Assembly (NCBI GenBank): GCA_026707585.1
Contig: JAPOWQ010000029.1
Coordinates: forward strand, 169,362-233,361
DNA: 64,000 nucleotides
Reading direction: 5' to 3'
Source of the DNA: Chloroflexota bacterium
GTDB lineage: Bacteria > Chloroflexota > UBA11872
Under the pieces are notes generated by a model. That model saw only the letters and a program-made list of their open reading frames with translations. It was not told the origin of the DNA and ran no database searches. Below, piece by piece: positions 8,078 to 17,538 of this stretch (its first letter is position 1; every line of letters begins with the position of its first letter). Made by a program: the position numbers and the translations under genes.

Positions 8078-9097
8078 TCAGTCGCGCCACACCTCGCCGA
8101 ACAGCCGCAGCCAGTTGCCGCCCAGGATCTTGCGAGCGTCGTCTTCCCCGTAACCACGCCGCAGCAGCCCCTCAGCCACGTTCACGAACTCCAGCGGCCC
8201 TGCAAAGCCATGCAGGAGTCGGAAGGGCTGCGGGACGTCGCCCGACTGCAGAAACGGCTCGTGGCCATGCGAGGCGCCGATCCAGGCGAACCACTCGCGG
8301 GTCTGACCCATGCAGAAATCGGTCCCAATCGCGACCTGATCCGGACCGACCATGTCGACCAGATAGTCCACGGCGTCCAGGTAGTCGTCCAGCGTTGAGT
8401 CATAACCGTGGCGGTGGTGGTTGGGGAAGGCGTTGGCGCCAACAATTCCGCCCTTGGCGGTCAGCGCGCGAATCGCCTCGTCCGTCTTGTTCCTGGGATA
8501 GTCCGTCTGCGAGCGCGCGTTGGCGTGCGTGAAGGCCACCGGCTGCTCCGAGTGCTCGATGGTGTCCAGCACCGTGCGGTCGCCCACGTGCGACAGGTCG
8601 ATCAGGATCCCCAGCTTGTTCATCTCGCGGATCGCGGCCAGGCCAAGGACGCTCAGGCCTTCGTCCGTGCGCTCCCAGCATCCATTCCCAAACAGGTTTC
8701 GCTCGTTATAGGTGAGCTGCACAATCCGCACGCCCAGCGCGTGAAAGAGCCGGAATCGCCGGACGTCGCTCTCCACCGGCGTCGCGTTCTGCCAGCCGAG
8801 GATGATCCCGGTGCGTCCCTCCGCCTTGGCCGCGTGAATATCGGCCACCGAGTGAATCGGCCTGATGTACTCGCTGAACTCCTCAAACCAGTGCAGCCAG
8901 GTCGTCAGGTTGTCCAGGGTCTCCTGGAAGTTGTGCCAGATGGCTGAAGTGGCGTTGCAGGCCGTGACGCCCCCATCCCGCAACTCGCGAAAGATTTGCT
9001 CCGCGCCCCAGTTGCTGGTATCGAGTCCGTCGATCACCACGGCCGACTCAAAAAGGCGGCGAGCCGCCGCGCTGGGAACCAACTGCTCAGTCGTCAT
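8078..9097 (-). CDS. M19 membrane-dipeptidase-like protein with altered metal site
   Basis: A 339-residue TIM-barrel protein of the M19 (renal dipeptidase) family. Recognisable blocks are IDLSHVGDRTVLD and PVAFTHANARS, which carry the two later His ligands, and a C-terminal KILGGNWLRLFGEVW. The first zinc-ligand motif, normally D-G-H-x-D, reads DGLDTSNW here, losing the His. The segment that usually supplies the bridging Glu reads GWQNATPVE. The metal site is therefore not the textbook binuclear one, and activity or substrate may differ. Start 9097 is supported by GGCGGAGGCGG just upstream; the longer frame to 9271 has no such site. It is convergent with the flavoprotein gene. Confidence 0.85.
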   Translation of the reverse strand: MTTEQLVPSAAARRLFESAVVIDGLDTSNWGAEQIFRELRDGGVTACNATSAIWHNFQETLDNLTTWLHWFEEFSEYIRPIHSVADIHAAKAEGRTGIILGWQNATPVESDVRRFRLFHALGVRIVQLTYNERNLFGNGCWERTDEGLSVLGLAAIREMNKLGILIDLSHVGDRTVLDTIEHSEQPVAFTHANARSQTDYPRNKTDEAIRALTAKGGIVGANAFPNHHRHGYDSTLDDYLDAVDYLVDMVGPDQVAIGTDFCMGQTREWFAWIGASHGHEPFLQSGDVPQPFRLLHGFAGPLEFVNVAEGLLRRGYGEDDARKILGGNWLRLFGEVWRD

Positions 9098-9317
9098 CGC
9101 CGCCTCCGCCCGTCCGGGCCTGGGGCTTCGTCCTGCGCCCGCGAGCATAACCGGCGGCGGAGCAATCATCGGCGCGGCCTGCCCACGCGGATAATCATCC
9201 CGGCCCCTCACACTGGAATCCCTGTCCGACCAGCGGCGCCAGGCTCCGACGCGGTCGCTCGCACGCTGCATGTCCGGAGTTGTTCTAGGCCATTCCTGCG
9301 TTCTGAATATAAAAGGA

Positions 9318-9338
9318 CTTGATAGCTAGACGCTCAAG
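9318..9338. promoter_or_regulatory. HAIR-like operator (HspR box)
   Basis: CTTGATA, seven bases, GCTCAAG. The known HspR-associated inverted repeat is CTTGAGT-N7-ACTCAAG, so this site has the exact 7-7-7 geometry with 5/7 and 6/7 half-site matches. It overlaps the -35 and spacer of the clpB promoter, where a bound repressor would block RNA polymerase. clpB is a known HspR target in actinobacteria. No hspR gene is in this window. Confidence 0.7.
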
Positions 9339-9347
9339 TGATATAAA
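9319..9347 (+). promoter_or_regulatory. clpB promoter, TTGATA-N17-TATAAA
   Basis: The -35 TTGATA (9319-9324) and -10 TATAAA (9342-9347) are separated by exactly 17 bases. This is the best housekeeping-type promoter I found in the window, in a locally AT-rich stretch. Predicted initiation is near 9354, leaving a leader of about 128 bases before the clpB ATG. Confidence 0.75.
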
Positions 9348-9481
9348 GGCGCTGCACGAAGGGGTTCGGTTGAGACGGCCCGTGGCGCGACCTGCGATTG
9401 AGCAGCCGCACGCACGCCGATCACGACGGCGGCCCGAACGTGCGCTTTCCGTGACATCGGCGGACGAGGAGGTTCGCGGAT

Positions 9482-12076
9482 ATGGCATTTGACATCAATC
9501 GCTTCACGGAGCGTTCCCAGCAGGCCATCAGCCAGGCCGCGAGCCTGGCGGCCGAGCACGGGCATGCCCAAATCCGGCCCGAGCACTTGCTGGCCGAGCT
9601 GCTGGCTGATAGCGAGGGCATCGCCGCGGCGACGCTCGAACGGTCCGGAGCGTCCATCACCGATCTTCGGTCGGCAACCGACGCCGCGATTGAGCGGTTG
9701 CCGCGCGTACGTGGCGATGCGGCGTCGCCGCAGTTGGCGCCGGCTGCACGCGATGTGCTGGTGCATAGCCACGACGAACTGTCGTCGTTCGGGGACGAGT
9801 ACGTCTCCACCGAGCACCTGCTGCTGGCCCTGCTGGAGCACGGCGACGCGGCATCCCGGCTGCTGCGCGACGCCGGCGTCAGCCGGGAGTCGCTCCTGGC
9901 GGCCCTGCGTGAAGTCCGTGGCGCCCAGCGTGTCACGTCGCAGTCGCCGGAGGCGTCATTCGACGCCCTGGCCAAGTACGCCGTCGACCTCACCGACCTG
10001 GCCGACCGCGGCAAGCTGGACCCGGTCGTCGGGCGCGACGAAGAGATTCGCCGCGTCATCCAAATCCTCAGCCGCCGCACCAAGAACAACCCCGTGCTGT
10101 TGGGGGAACCCGGCGTGGGCAAGACCGCCATCGTTGAAGGCCTGGCCCAGCGGATCGTCCGCGGCGACGTGCCTGAGGGCCTGAAAAACAAGCACGTGCT
10201 CGCGCTGGACTTCGGCGCGATGGTTGCCGGCGCCAGGTACCGCGGTGAGTTCGAGGAGCGTCTGAAGGCCGTCTTGCAGGAAATCACCGCTGCCGACGGC
10301 GAGATCGTGCCCTTCATCGACGAACTGCACACCGTGGTCGGCGCTGGCGCGGCCGAAGGCGCCATGGACGCGGCCAACATGCTCAAGCCCATGCTGGCGC
10401 GCGGCGAACTGCACGCCGTCGGCGCCACCACGCTCAACGAATACCGCAAGCACGTGGAGTCCGACGCCGCCCTGGAGCGGCGCTTTCAGCCGGTTTTGGT
10501 GGACGAGCCGTCGGTCGAGGACACCATCTCGATCCTGCGCGGTCTCCGTGACCGCTATGAGACCCATCACCAGGTCCGGATTCGGGACAGCGCGCTGATT
10601 GCCGCCGCGACCCTGGCGCATCGCTATATCTCCGACCGCCAGTTGCCCGACAAGGCCATCGACGCCGTCGACGAAGCGGCCAGCCGCCTGCGCATGGAGT
10701 TGACCTCGGCGCCGGCGGAGCTCGACGAACTCAGCCGCAAGGTCGTGCAGCTCGAAATCGAGCGCGAGGGTCTGCGCAAGGAATCCGACGACGCGTCCCG
10801 CGAGCGCCTGGCTTTGCTTGAAGCCAAACTGGCCGCCCTCCAGGAGGATCAGCGCTCGTTGCAGGCCCGTTGGGACCGTGAACTTGCGGCTGCTGACGGT
10901 ATCGCCGACCTCAAGCGCCGCGTCGATGAACTGCAAACCGAGTTGGAGCGAGCCACCCGCGATATGGACCTCGAGACCGCGGCGCGCATTCGCTATGGCG
11001 AGCTTCGCGACGCCCAACAGGCACTCTCGGACGCCGAGGACGCGAACGAGACCGGCAACCGGCTGGTCCGACAGGACGTCGACGAGGAAGACATCGCCGG
11101 CGTTGTGGCCCTCTGGACCGGCATCCCGGTGAACAAGCTACTGGAAGGCGACGCCCGCAAGCTGCTGCAGCTGGAAGCGCGATTACACGCACGCGTCGTG
11201 GGCCAGGACGACGCCGTCCATGCCGTCTCCACCGCCGTCCGCCGCGCCCGAGCCGGTCTGCAGGATCCCAACCGGCCCTTGGGCTCGTTGCTCTTCCTGG
11301 GACCCACCGGCGTCGGCAAGACCGAACTGGCCCGCGCCCTCGCCGAGCAGTTGTTCGACGACGAACAGGCCCTCATCCGGCTGGACATGAGCGAGTACAT
11401 GGAGCGGCACGCCGTCAGCCGCATGATCGGCGCGCCGCCCGGCTACGTGGGCTACGACGAGGCTGGCCAACTCACGGAAGCCGTGCGTCGCCATCCCTAC
11501 AGCGTCGTGCTCTTCGACGAGGTCGAGAAGGCGCATCCGGACGTCCTCAACGCCCTGCTGCAAATCCTCGACGACGGCCGCCTGACCGACGGTCGCGGTC
11601 GCCTCGTAGACTTCCGCAACGTCGTGGCCATCATGACCAGCAACATCGGCAGCGCGGCCATCATGGACGCCCTGGCGGTCCGACCCAACGAAGCGGGCGA
11701 CCAGGCGCTGGCTGCGGCGCGCGCCCACTTCCGTCCCGAGCTCATCAACCGGCTAGACGACATCGTGGTCTTTCAGTCGCTGACGCGCGACCAACTACGC
11801 GAGATCGTCGGTCTCCGGATCGCGGAAGTGAATCGCCGGCTGGCCGATCGGGCCATCGAGTTGAGCTTGTCGCCGGAAGCGCTCGACCTCCTGGCCGAGC
11901 AGGGCTACGAGCCGGCCTACGGCGCGCGCCCGCTGCGACGAGCCATCCAACGGACGCTCCTGGACTCGCTGTCCGACCGCATTCTCCAGGGCGAGATTTC
12001 GGAAGGATCCCGCGTGGCCGTTGGCGCGGACAACGGCGGCCTCAGCTTCCGGTCGGAGGAACCTCTGGCGGCCTAG
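9482..12076 (+). CDS. clpB: ClpB disaggregase
   Basis: An 864-residue Hsp100 ATPase that extracts polypeptides from aggregates together with DnaK. The order is a Clp N-domain (two repeats, FTERSQQAI and [10 protein letters not shown]), AAA-1 with Walker A GEPGVGKT and Walker B FIDELHT, the ClpB-specific coiled-coil middle domain (about residues 400-520, Glu/Arg/Leu-rich), AAA-2 with Walker A GPTGVGKT and Walker [12 protein letters not shown], and the C-terminal D2-small domain ([11 protein letters not shown]). All catalytic motifs are present and the length is normal. The ATG at 9482 follows GAGGAGG at a normal distance. A strong promoter with an overlapping HAIR-like box upstream points to heat-shock repression by an HspR-type regulator. 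A strong hairpin follows the gene. Confidence 0.97.
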   Translation: MAFDINRFTERSQQAISQAASLAAEHGHAQIRPEHLLAELLADSEGIAAATLERSGASITDLRSATDAAIERLPRVRGDAASPQLAPAARDVLVHSHDELSSFGDEYVSTEHLLLALLEHGDAASRLLRDAGVSRESLLAALREVRGAQRVTSQSPEASFDALAKYAVDLTDLADRGKLDPVVGRDEEIRRVIQILSRRTKNNPVLLGEPGVGKTAIVEGLAQRIVRGDVPEGLKNKHVLALDFGAMVAGARYRGEFEERLKAVLQEITAADGEIVPFIDELHTVVGAGAAEGAMDAANMLKPMLARGELHAVGATTLNEYRKHVESDAALERRFQPVLVDEPSVEDTISILRGLRDRYETHHQVRIRDSALIAAATLAHRYISDRQLPDKAIDAVDEAASRLRMELTSAPAELDELSRKVVQLEIEREGLRKESDDASRERLALLEAKLAALQEDQRSLQARWDRELAAADGIADLKRRVDELQTELERATRDMDLETAARIRYGELRDAQQALSDAEDANETGNRLVRQDVDEEDIAGVVALWTGIPVNKLLEGDARKLLQLEARLHARVVGQDDAVHAVSTAVRRARAGLQDPNRPLGSLLFLGPTGVGKTELARALAEQLFDDEQALIRLDMSEYMERHAVSRMIGAPPGYVGYDEAGQLTEAVRRHPYSVVLFDEVEKAHPDVLNALLQILDDGRLTDGRGRLVDFRNVVAIMTSNIGSAAIMDALAVRPNEAGDQALAAARAHFRPELINRLDDIVVFQSLTRDQLREIVGLRIAEVNRRLADRAIELSLSPEALDLLAEQGYEPAYGARPLRRAIQRTLLDSLSDRILQGEISEGSRVAVGADNGGLSFRSEEPLAA

Positions 12077-12095
12077 GCGTGGCGCGGTCCCGTCC

Positions 12096-12130
12096 GGGTT
12101 GGGCCGTCGCCCACTGGCGGCGCCCAACCC
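12096..12130 (+). terminator. GC-rich hairpin after clpB
   Basis: GGGTTGGGC pairs with GCCCAACCC (9 bp), with further GCC/GGC pairing inside. It begins 20 bases after the clpB stop. No U-run follows, so it is a likely 3' hairpin or non-canonical terminator. Confidence 0.45.
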
Positions 12131-12259
12131 TGCGTCGGGGGGCAACGTCCCGGCAGAATCGGGAAGTGAGTTCGCCAAATCGGCTGACCCTGCGCGCCTC
12201 CCTGTATGCTTCGTACCTGAACATGCGAGGTTGATTCCTACGCGAAGGTGAGCCCCCAA

Positions 12260-13285
12260 ATGGCCAACGATTGGCAGGAACTCCGAGTCTCAAACGACGC
12301 CCTGAACGATCCGCCTGAACTGCGCGCCCGGATGGACACCGAGGGCTACGTCTTCCTGAAGGGGCTCTTCAACCCTGACGACATGCTCTCGTTGCGGCGT
12401 GCGATGACCGCGAAGCTGCAACAGCACGGCTGGTTACAGGCGGGCACGGATCCAATGGACGGCATTGCCGTCATCGAGGCCCAGTGCACCGAGGGCGACG
12501 TCGGTTACACCGACGTGTACCACGAGGTCTACAAGCTGCAGGCATTCCACGAGTCCGGGCATTGGCCCGTGATCATGGACACCATGGAGAAGATCATCGA
12601 CGCGCCGGTGCTCTCCCATCCAATGAAAATTGCCCGCATCTGGTTTCCCCAGTACACCGACCACACCACGCCGGCGCACCAGGACTTCGTCCATTTCCAG
12701 GGCACGTTTGATACCTACACCTGTTGGGCCCCCGTAGGCGACTGTCCGGAAGCGTTAGGCGGACTTGCCGTGGTACCCGGGACCCACAAGGTGGGCAAGG
12801 TGGTCGATCACCACTTTTCCCTCGGGGCAGGCTCGCTGGTAGTGGACGAACAGGTCCAGGAAGGCCCCTGGCATTCGACCAACTACGAGATTGGCGATGC
12901 CTTGCTGTTCCACAGCCTCACGGTCCACAAGGCCCTGCCGAACGTCACCGAGGACCGCATGCGCATCTCGCTGGACAACCGCTACCAGTCCGTCCACGAG
13001 CCGATCGCCGAGCACATGCTCACCCCGCACCTGTCGCAGGACAATACCTACGACTGGGACGACGTCTACGCGGATTGGACGAACGACTCGCTGAAGTACT
13101 ACTGGACCGGCCGCGACCAAGCCACCGTTCCGCGCGACATGAGCTACGGCGAGCGCGGGTTCGCGGAAGCCTTGGAGCGGGCGATTCAGGGCGACCCGGC
13201 CGCGCGCCTTCACCTCGAGCGCATCGTCCGTCGAGATCCAGCCTCCGACAACGCGCGTAAGGCCGCCGCGGCCCTGTCAGCCTGA
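12260..13285 (+). CDS. Phytanoyl-CoA dioxygenase (PhyH) family protein
   Basis: A 341-residue Fe(II)/2-oxoglutarate oxygenase of the PhyH family. The jelly-roll iron triad is visible: the H-x-D pair in PAHQDFVHFQG and the distal His in SLTVHKALPN, followed by RMRISLDNRYQ, whose Arg would hold 2-oxoglutarate. GGLAVVPGTHK is the usual turn between them. The ATG at 12260 is preferred over GTG 12248 because AAGGTGAG lies just upstream at a proper distance. PhyH enzymes in environmental bacteria hydroxylate diverse lipids and secondary metabolites, so the substrate is open. It is separated from clpB by a hairpin and 183 bases and is probably transcribed on its own. Confidence 0.88.
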   Translation: MANDWQELRVSNDALNDPPELRARMDTEGYVFLKGLFNPDDMLSLRRAMTAKLQQHGWLQAGTDPMDGIAVIEAQCTEGDVGYTDVYHEVYKLQAFHESGHWPVIMDTMEKIIDAPVLSHPMKIARIWFPQYTDHTTPAHQDFVHFQGTFDTYTCWAPVGDCPEALGGLAVVPGTHKVGKVVDHHFSLGAGSLVVDEQVQEGPWHSTNYEIGDALLFHSLTVHKALPNVTEDRMRISLDNRYQSVHEPIAEHMLTPHLSQDNTYDWDDVYADWTNDSLKYYWTGRDQATVPRDMSYGERGFAEALERAIQGDPAARLHLERIVRRDPASDNARKAAAALSA

Positions 13286-13343
13286 GTTTCGCGGCGCGGC
13301 GAGTCGTCGGATCTCCCGACGTCACTGACGCTGGGCGCTTCCG

Positions 13344-14936
13344 CTAGCCCTGCGGCCCATGTCTGCGTTGCAAATCGCGGAGCTGCTGACTGCGGACGGA
13401 AACTAAGGTCGACTCAGCGCCAGGCCAGCCGCCGCCCTCGCCCACGCGCTCGACGACGATGCCCTGGTAATAGTGCGTCAGAATCTCGTCGAATGAATGC
13501 CCGGCGCGGGCCATGCCCTGCGCCCCCCACTGGCTCATCCCCACGCCGTGACCGAATCCCCGTCCGTTGACGATCAAACGAGCCGGCAGGCGAAACTCGG
13601 CCACGTCCAGCGTCCCCCGGACAAGCTGCACGCCGGCCGGCGCTTCGGCGAAAGCCAGGCTGCGACGTCGCTGTTCTAACGCGTAGCCGTCGGCTTGCAG
13701 CGCCGCCATGCGCCGCGGCGTTGGGTTTAGCAACACCAGGCGTTCACCGGGCACGGTTCGGAACTCGGCAAATGCGCTGGGTAGCCCCAGGGTGATTCGA
13801 ATGGCGTCGCCGGAGAGCGTCACAGCGCCTTGATCGCCCAGGAGTTCCACCTCCGCCGGCTGCCCGCTCTGCGCGGAACGCAGAACGCGAACCTCGCTCA
13901 ATTCCCCAAGCACGCCACCGGCCGTTCGCAGATCGGCCAGCCGCTGCACCGGGATGGCTCGCGTCCAGCGGTAACCCTCCGCCCCCCAGTTCGTGCTTAG
14001 GGCTTCCGCATCGCTTGGCGATGGCACCCCGCGCAGGTACGGCACGTCCCGACCCCACACGTCCACCGCGCTCGTGGTGTGATCGCCCATGTTCGAGGCG
14101 TAGTACGCCGCGATCAGATCGCCCCCATACATCGCCACCACGCCCGAGGTCTCTCGCACCGCCTGAATCGTCGACGGGTGCTCGCTCGCCACCCCGCCGT
14201 AGGCCTGGCAAAACTGCGAATCGCAGATGTCATAGTCGGCCGACGGGTCCACCTGCCGCAGGGCGTAGTTGCGCGCGGCCACCGCCTGGGCCTTCAGGGC
14301 TTCGACTTCCCACGTCGGCGGAATCTCAGACCCCACCACCGACGCCAGGTAGTCCGCCAGCCGCACTTCGTTCACCACCTGCGGGTCCCCGCCGCTGAAA
14401 TCGACCCGAACGCGCCCCCGATAGGCACGGTCATTGATTGTCGTCACATCGGCCAGATCTCGCGGCTGGATATCGATCAGTTGCGGAAGCGGCGCCAGCA
14501 TTCGGTACCCGAGATGCAGGCCCGCGCGCGGCATTGTCAGCGCCGGCGCCACGCCCACTTCCGAGCGCACCAGCCGGCGGTCGCGCTGCTCGCGTCCGTC
14601 CCAGCCGTACGGCCCAATCAAGAGCTGCCCGTCGGGCCAGGCGCCGTCCGGCGTGCGAGTCGCCAGCCCATCGACCATCGGCGTGGCGTCCACCGCCGGC
14701 AGCCGCAGGTAGCGCAGGGCCCAACCCACGGTCATCGCGGCGGGCTCGGCCGGCAGCGGCTGCGAGTCCACCTGCACCGTCGCCGTCGGCGGCGGAACCA
14801 GCCGCAGGGCGCCCGGCGCCACCGTCAATTGGACCCGGATAGTCTCCGGCAGGCTCGGGGCGGCGGCCGACGGTGCCGGGCCCACGGCGAGCGTGACCGC
14901 CAGCACCAGAACAATACAAATGGCCCGCCCGGCCAA
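13344..14936 (-). CDS. SpoIID/LytB-domain protein (exported)
   Basis: A 530-residue protein with a hydrophobic signal segment (ICIVLVLAVTLAV, then an Ala-x-Ala site) and a C-terminal SpoIID/LytB domain. Diagnostic blocks are EVEALKAQAVAARNYAL, AAYYASNMGDHTTSA and the terminal GRGFGHGVGMSQWGAQGMA. In SpoIID this fold is a peptidoglycan lytic transglycosylase; in non-sporulating phyla it serves wall remodelling. The middle carries an extra region (about residues 30-180) with no family I recognise. The start is TTG 14936, the only common start codon near the signal peptide, without a clear ribosome-binding site. It lies 28 bases after tatA and is probably co-transcribed. An in-frame extension upstream is antisense to nothing but overlaps tatA and is rejected. 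Confidence 0.85.
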   Translation of the reverse strand: MAGRAICIVLVLAVTLAVGPAPSAAAPSLPETIRVQLTVAPGALRLVPPPTATVQVDSQPLPAEPAAMTVGWALRYLRLPAVDATPMVDGLATRTPDGAWPDGQLLIGPYGWDGREQRDRRLVRSEVGVAPALTMPRAGLHLGYRMLAPLPQLIDIQPRDLADVTTINDRAYRGRVRVDFSGGDPQVVNEVRLADYLASVVGSEIPPTWEVEALKAQAVAARNYALRQVDPSADYDICDSQFCQAYGGVASEHPSTIQAVRETSGVVAMYGGDLIAAYYASNMGDHTTSAVDVWGRDVPYLRGVPSPSDAEALSTNWGAEGYRWTRAIPVQRLADLRTAGGVLGELSEVRVLRSAQSGQPAEVELLGDQGAVTLSGDAIRITLGLPSAFAEFRTVPGERLVLLNPTPRRMAALQADGYALEQRRRSLAFAEAPAGVQLVRGTLDVAEFRLPARLIVNGRGFGHGVGMSQWGAQGMARAGHSFDEILTHYYQGIVVERVGEGGGWPGAESTLVSVRSQQLRDLQRRHGPQG

Positions 14937-14964
14937 CCGGCCGGACGGGCCACGGACCCAACGC

Positions 14965-15228
14965 TTAGCTGGTGGGTTCTTCCCGCTTCTTCGCTGGCGG
15001 AGTCTCGGCGTCCTCAGCCGTGGCCGCGGTCTCCCCGGCGGCGCCCGCCGCCTCGTCCTCGCCGGCTCCTTCGCCGTCTTCGTCCTCCTCATTGCGCGCC
15101 TCTTCGCGGAATTCGCGCACGCTGGTGCCGAGCGCCCGGCCGATCCCCGCGATCCGGCCAGCGCCGAACACGGCGATGACAATGAGAAGAATGATGATGA
15201 GCTCGAACGGTCCAACGTTGAAGGGCAT
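14965..15228 (-). CDS. tatA: Twin-arginine translocase subunit TatA
   Basis: An 87-residue Sec-independent translocase component. It has a short periplasmic N-terminus, one membrane helix (ELIIILLIVIAVFGAG), the hinge G, and an amphipathic helix (RIAGIGRALGTSVREFREEAR) followed by an acidic, Ala/Glu-rich disordered tail ending in basic residues. TatA oligomers form the passage for folded proteins, and the lipoproteins at 1-2725 and the molybdoenzyme at 50494 are likely substrates. The ATG 15228 is preceded by AGGAGGG. tatB or tatC are not adjacent, so this may be a single TatA/E acting with a distant TatC. Confidence 0.93.
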   Translation of the reverse strand: MPFNVGPFELIIILLIVIAVFGAGRIAGIGRALGTSVREFREEARNEEDEDGEGAGEDEAAGAAGETAATAEDAETPPAKKREEPTS

Positions 15229-15439
15229 GTCCCTCCTCTTTCTCGTGAGCGATTAGCCGCCGGGCAACCCGCGAGTCCCGCCTGTATCGAGCAGACTGTC
15301 GGACCACAACGATTCGGGCTGTGGAACCCTTGGATGCACATCCACCCGCAGGTCCGGATCCCGAAGCGGCGCACCGGTCACCGTAACGATACGCGATTGT
15401 GCCACTCCAGCCGGCCGCGCACCCGCGATTCCACATCAC

Positions 15440-16564
15440 CTAGCCTCGCGCCGCCAGCGCCCGGTAGCCGAAGTCCAGCAAGGTCTCGGCGTCGGCCAGG
15501 CGGTTCTCGCTGCCCAGCAACACCACCATCAGCCGCCGTGACCCGCGCTGCGCTGCCACCACCAGGTTGCCGCCGGCCTCTTCCGTCTGCCCCGTCTTGA
15601 CGCCAATGGTCCCCTCGTACGACCAGAGCAGCCTGTTCAGGTTCCGGACGCTGTAGGAACGGTTGGCCGGCCCTCCGGGAATCACGTAAACCTGCGTGGC
15701 GACAATCTTGGCGAGCAGCGGAAAGCGATCGATCGCGTCCGCCGCCAGTACCGCCAAATCGAAGGCCGTGCTGTATTGGTTGTCCGCGTCCCGGCCGCTG
15801 GCGTTGGCAAAGTGGGTGTCGCTCAGGTCGAGCCGCCGGGCCAGGTCATTCATCTGCGCCACCGTGTACTCGTGACCGCCAATGCCGTCGGCAATGCTGG
15901 CCGCGGCGTCGTTCGCGGATGGCAGCAGCAGGGCGTACAGCAGCTGTTCCAGGGTCAACACGTCGCCCGGCCGAAGACCAGCCAGCACGGAAGGCTCGGT
16001 CGCCGCGCTCTCGGGTACCTGGATCCGCGTGTCCGGTGGCGCCTGCTCCAGCGCCACGATTGCCGTCGCCAGTTTGGCCAGGCTGGCCGGCGGGCGACGC
16101 TCCCCGGGGTTCTTGGAGAACACCACCGTTCGCTCACCCATGTCCACCAGCAGGGCCGAGTGCGCTGATATCGGTGGCGCTTCCACCGGCCTTGTAAAGG
16201 GACTGTCGATAAACGGCGCGGTCGTGGGCGCGCGCTGGACACGGGCTTGGGTGGCTTTGGGCGACAGCAGGTTGACCACGCGACCGGCATCCGGCGGCGG
16301 AGGCTCGACCGATGACAGCAACCGCACGACGAACAAGATCCCCGCAATCACCAGCAGACCCATGAACACCAAGCTGGCCAGCTGTCGCAATTGGTTTCGC
16401 TGGGCGTGGCGCGCCTTGGCCACGGCCGAGCGTTCCCGCAGGCGGGCGTGGTAGATCGGTGGCGGGATGGCCGTCGGGCGCCGCCGCACCGGCCGAGCGA
16501 ACAAGGCGTCCTGCGACCAGGCGTCGTCGTCCAGGTCGGGCCGAGGCGGAGCGCGACGACTCAT
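15440..16564 (-). CDS. D-alanyl-D-alanine carboxypeptidase (S11 family, DacA-like)
   Basis: A 374-residue membrane-anchored penicillin-binding protein of the low-molecular-mass S11 class, which trims the terminal D-Ala of peptidoglycan stem peptides. The active-site triad of motifs is complete: SLAK (S-x-x-K), SAN (S-x-N) and KTG in KTGQTEEAG. The N-terminus is a 60-residue Arg/Pro-rich cytosolic part, then one membrane helix (LVFMGLLVIAGILFVV) and a Pro-rich linker, a type II topology rather than the cleaved signal of E. coli DacA. The start ATG overlaps the pyrE stop by four bases (ATGA), so the two are one operon. Confidence 0.9.
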   Translation of the reverse strand: MSRRAPPRPDLDDDAWSQDALFARPVRRRPTAIPPPIYHARLRERSAVAKARHAQRNQLRQLASLVFMGLLVIAGILFVVRLLSSVEPPPPDAGRVVNLLSPKATQARVQRAPTTAPFIDSPFTRPVEAPPISAHSALLVDMGERTVVFSKNPGERRPPASLAKLATAIVALEQAPPDTRIQVPESAATEPSVLAGLRPGDVLTLEQLLYALLLPSANDAAASIADGIGGHEYTVAQMNDLARRLDLSDTHFANASGRDADNQYSTAFDLAVLAADAIDRFPLLAKIVATQVYVIPGGPANRSYSVRNLNRLLWSYEGTIGVKTGQTEEAGGNLVVAAQRGSRRLMVVLLGSENRLADAETLLDFGYRALAARG

Positions 16565-17229
16565 CGCCGTTGCGCTTCGAGGAAGTCCAGGCTGCTCCGG
16601 AATTCGTCTTCGCTGATCAGACGCTCGCTCATGTACAGGTTCAGCATGGCCGGCAGCGTCACGATCGAGATCAGGCGCAGACCGTGGTACTCCAGCCGCC
16701 GAGCGGCGCCCACGTCGCGGTCCACCAGCACGATCACGTCGCGCACCCGCAGCCCTTCGCCGCGCAGCGCCTGAGCCGTTTGAATCACTGAACCGCCCGA
16801 CGTAATCAAGTCATCCACCAGCAGCACGTGCTGGCCCGGCAGGAACCGGCCCACGATCTCGAGTCCTGCCGGATCGGATTCTGGCTTGACATAAATCAGC
16901 GGCATATCGCAAGTCAGCGAATACGCCGTGGCCAGGTGCAGCCCCCCCATCGGAACGCCGGCCACCAACTCAAAGGGCTCCGCCCGCTGATGCCGCCGGG
17001 TCTCGGCCAGGTTCGCCGCGTCGCGCACCAGCGCCGCCGCCGTCCGCAGCGCCGCCGGCACCGCCACCAGGCGCTTGGGGTCGACGTAGACCGGCGAGTT
17101 CACCGTGGACCGGCCCAGCGTGTAGCTGCCGAACTGGATGCCGCCCAGTTCGTAGATCTGCCGAGCCAGGTCGAGGGCGCTGAGTTCGTCCGTGAGCGCT
17201 TCTCCGCGTGTGTGAAGACCAGCGGCCAA
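16561..17229 (-). CDS. pyrE: Orotate phosphoribosyltransferase
   Basis: A 222-residue enzyme joining orotate and PRPP to give OMP in de novo pyrimidine synthesis. Visible are the N-terminal IQFGSYTLGRSTVNSP region, VAGVPMGGLHLA, and the PRPP-binding motif VLLVDDLITSGGSVIQ. The C-terminal half (DRDVGAARRLEYHGL, MLNLYMSERLISEDEF) fits the family. No ATG occurs near the expected N-terminus; TTG 17229 is the first usable start and lies about 40 bases from a promoter at 17273-17301. The reading frame stays open far upstream antisense to the ABC gene, which is not coding. The stop overlaps the carboxypeptidase start. Confidence 0.9.
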   Translation of the reverse strand: MAAGLHTRGEALTDELSALDLARQIYELGGIQFGSYTLGRSTVNSPVYVDPKRLVAVPAALRTAAALVRDAANLAETRRHQRAEPFELVAGVPMGGLHLATAYSLTCDMPLIYVKPESDPAGLEIVGRFLPGQHVLLVDDLITSGGSVIQTAQALRGEGLRVRDVIVLVDRDVGAARRLEYHGLRLISIVTLPAMLNLYMSERLISEDEFRSSLDFLEAQRR

Positions 17230-17272
17230 CGGCCCCGCCGACGCCCCCCAACGGCGGACCGGGTATGCGCAG

Positions 17273-17301
17273 ATTATTGTCAAGTCGAATTGGCGGGTCA
17301 A
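17273..17301 (-). promoter_or_regulatory. pyrE promoter, TTGACC-N17-AATAAT
   Basis: On the minus strand the -35 TTGACC (17301-17296) and -10 AATAAT (17278-17273) are separated by 17 bases, placing initiation near 17265, about 36 bases before the pyrE start. It would drive pyrE and the carboxypeptidase. Confidence 0.6.
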
Positions 17302-17538
17302 GAGTTTCGTAGCCGGCTCGGGTGCAACGTGGCTGCTGCCGCGGCGATGGCCGACGCTCTTGGCGATTGCTCGGCCGGCGCCGTGAAGCCAGCCTGCCGT
17401 CCTGCGTGGGACAATTGACCACCGGGCGACGGACCCGGCGCCGCGCTCCGGCCGGCCCTCACCTGCGGACCACGTCCCATCCGAATCCTTTGGCGGCTGA
17501 TTCTCTACCTGCGCAGTCAAAAGCTGCTTCTGGCGGGC

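Larger units (their letters stand above)
9098..9481. other. Divergent intergenic region upstream of clpB
   Basis: This 384-base gap lies between the dipeptidase-like gene and clpB. The right half holds the clpB promoter and HAIR-like operator (9318-9347) and a leader of roughly 130 bases ending in a GAGGAGG ribosome-binding site. The left half shows no coding sequence or convincing promoter for the minus-strand gene. Confidence 0.6.

Noticed and set aside
14937-15374. Longer start for the SpoIID-like protein
   Set aside because: The extension runs through tatA in another frame and would bury the signal peptide.
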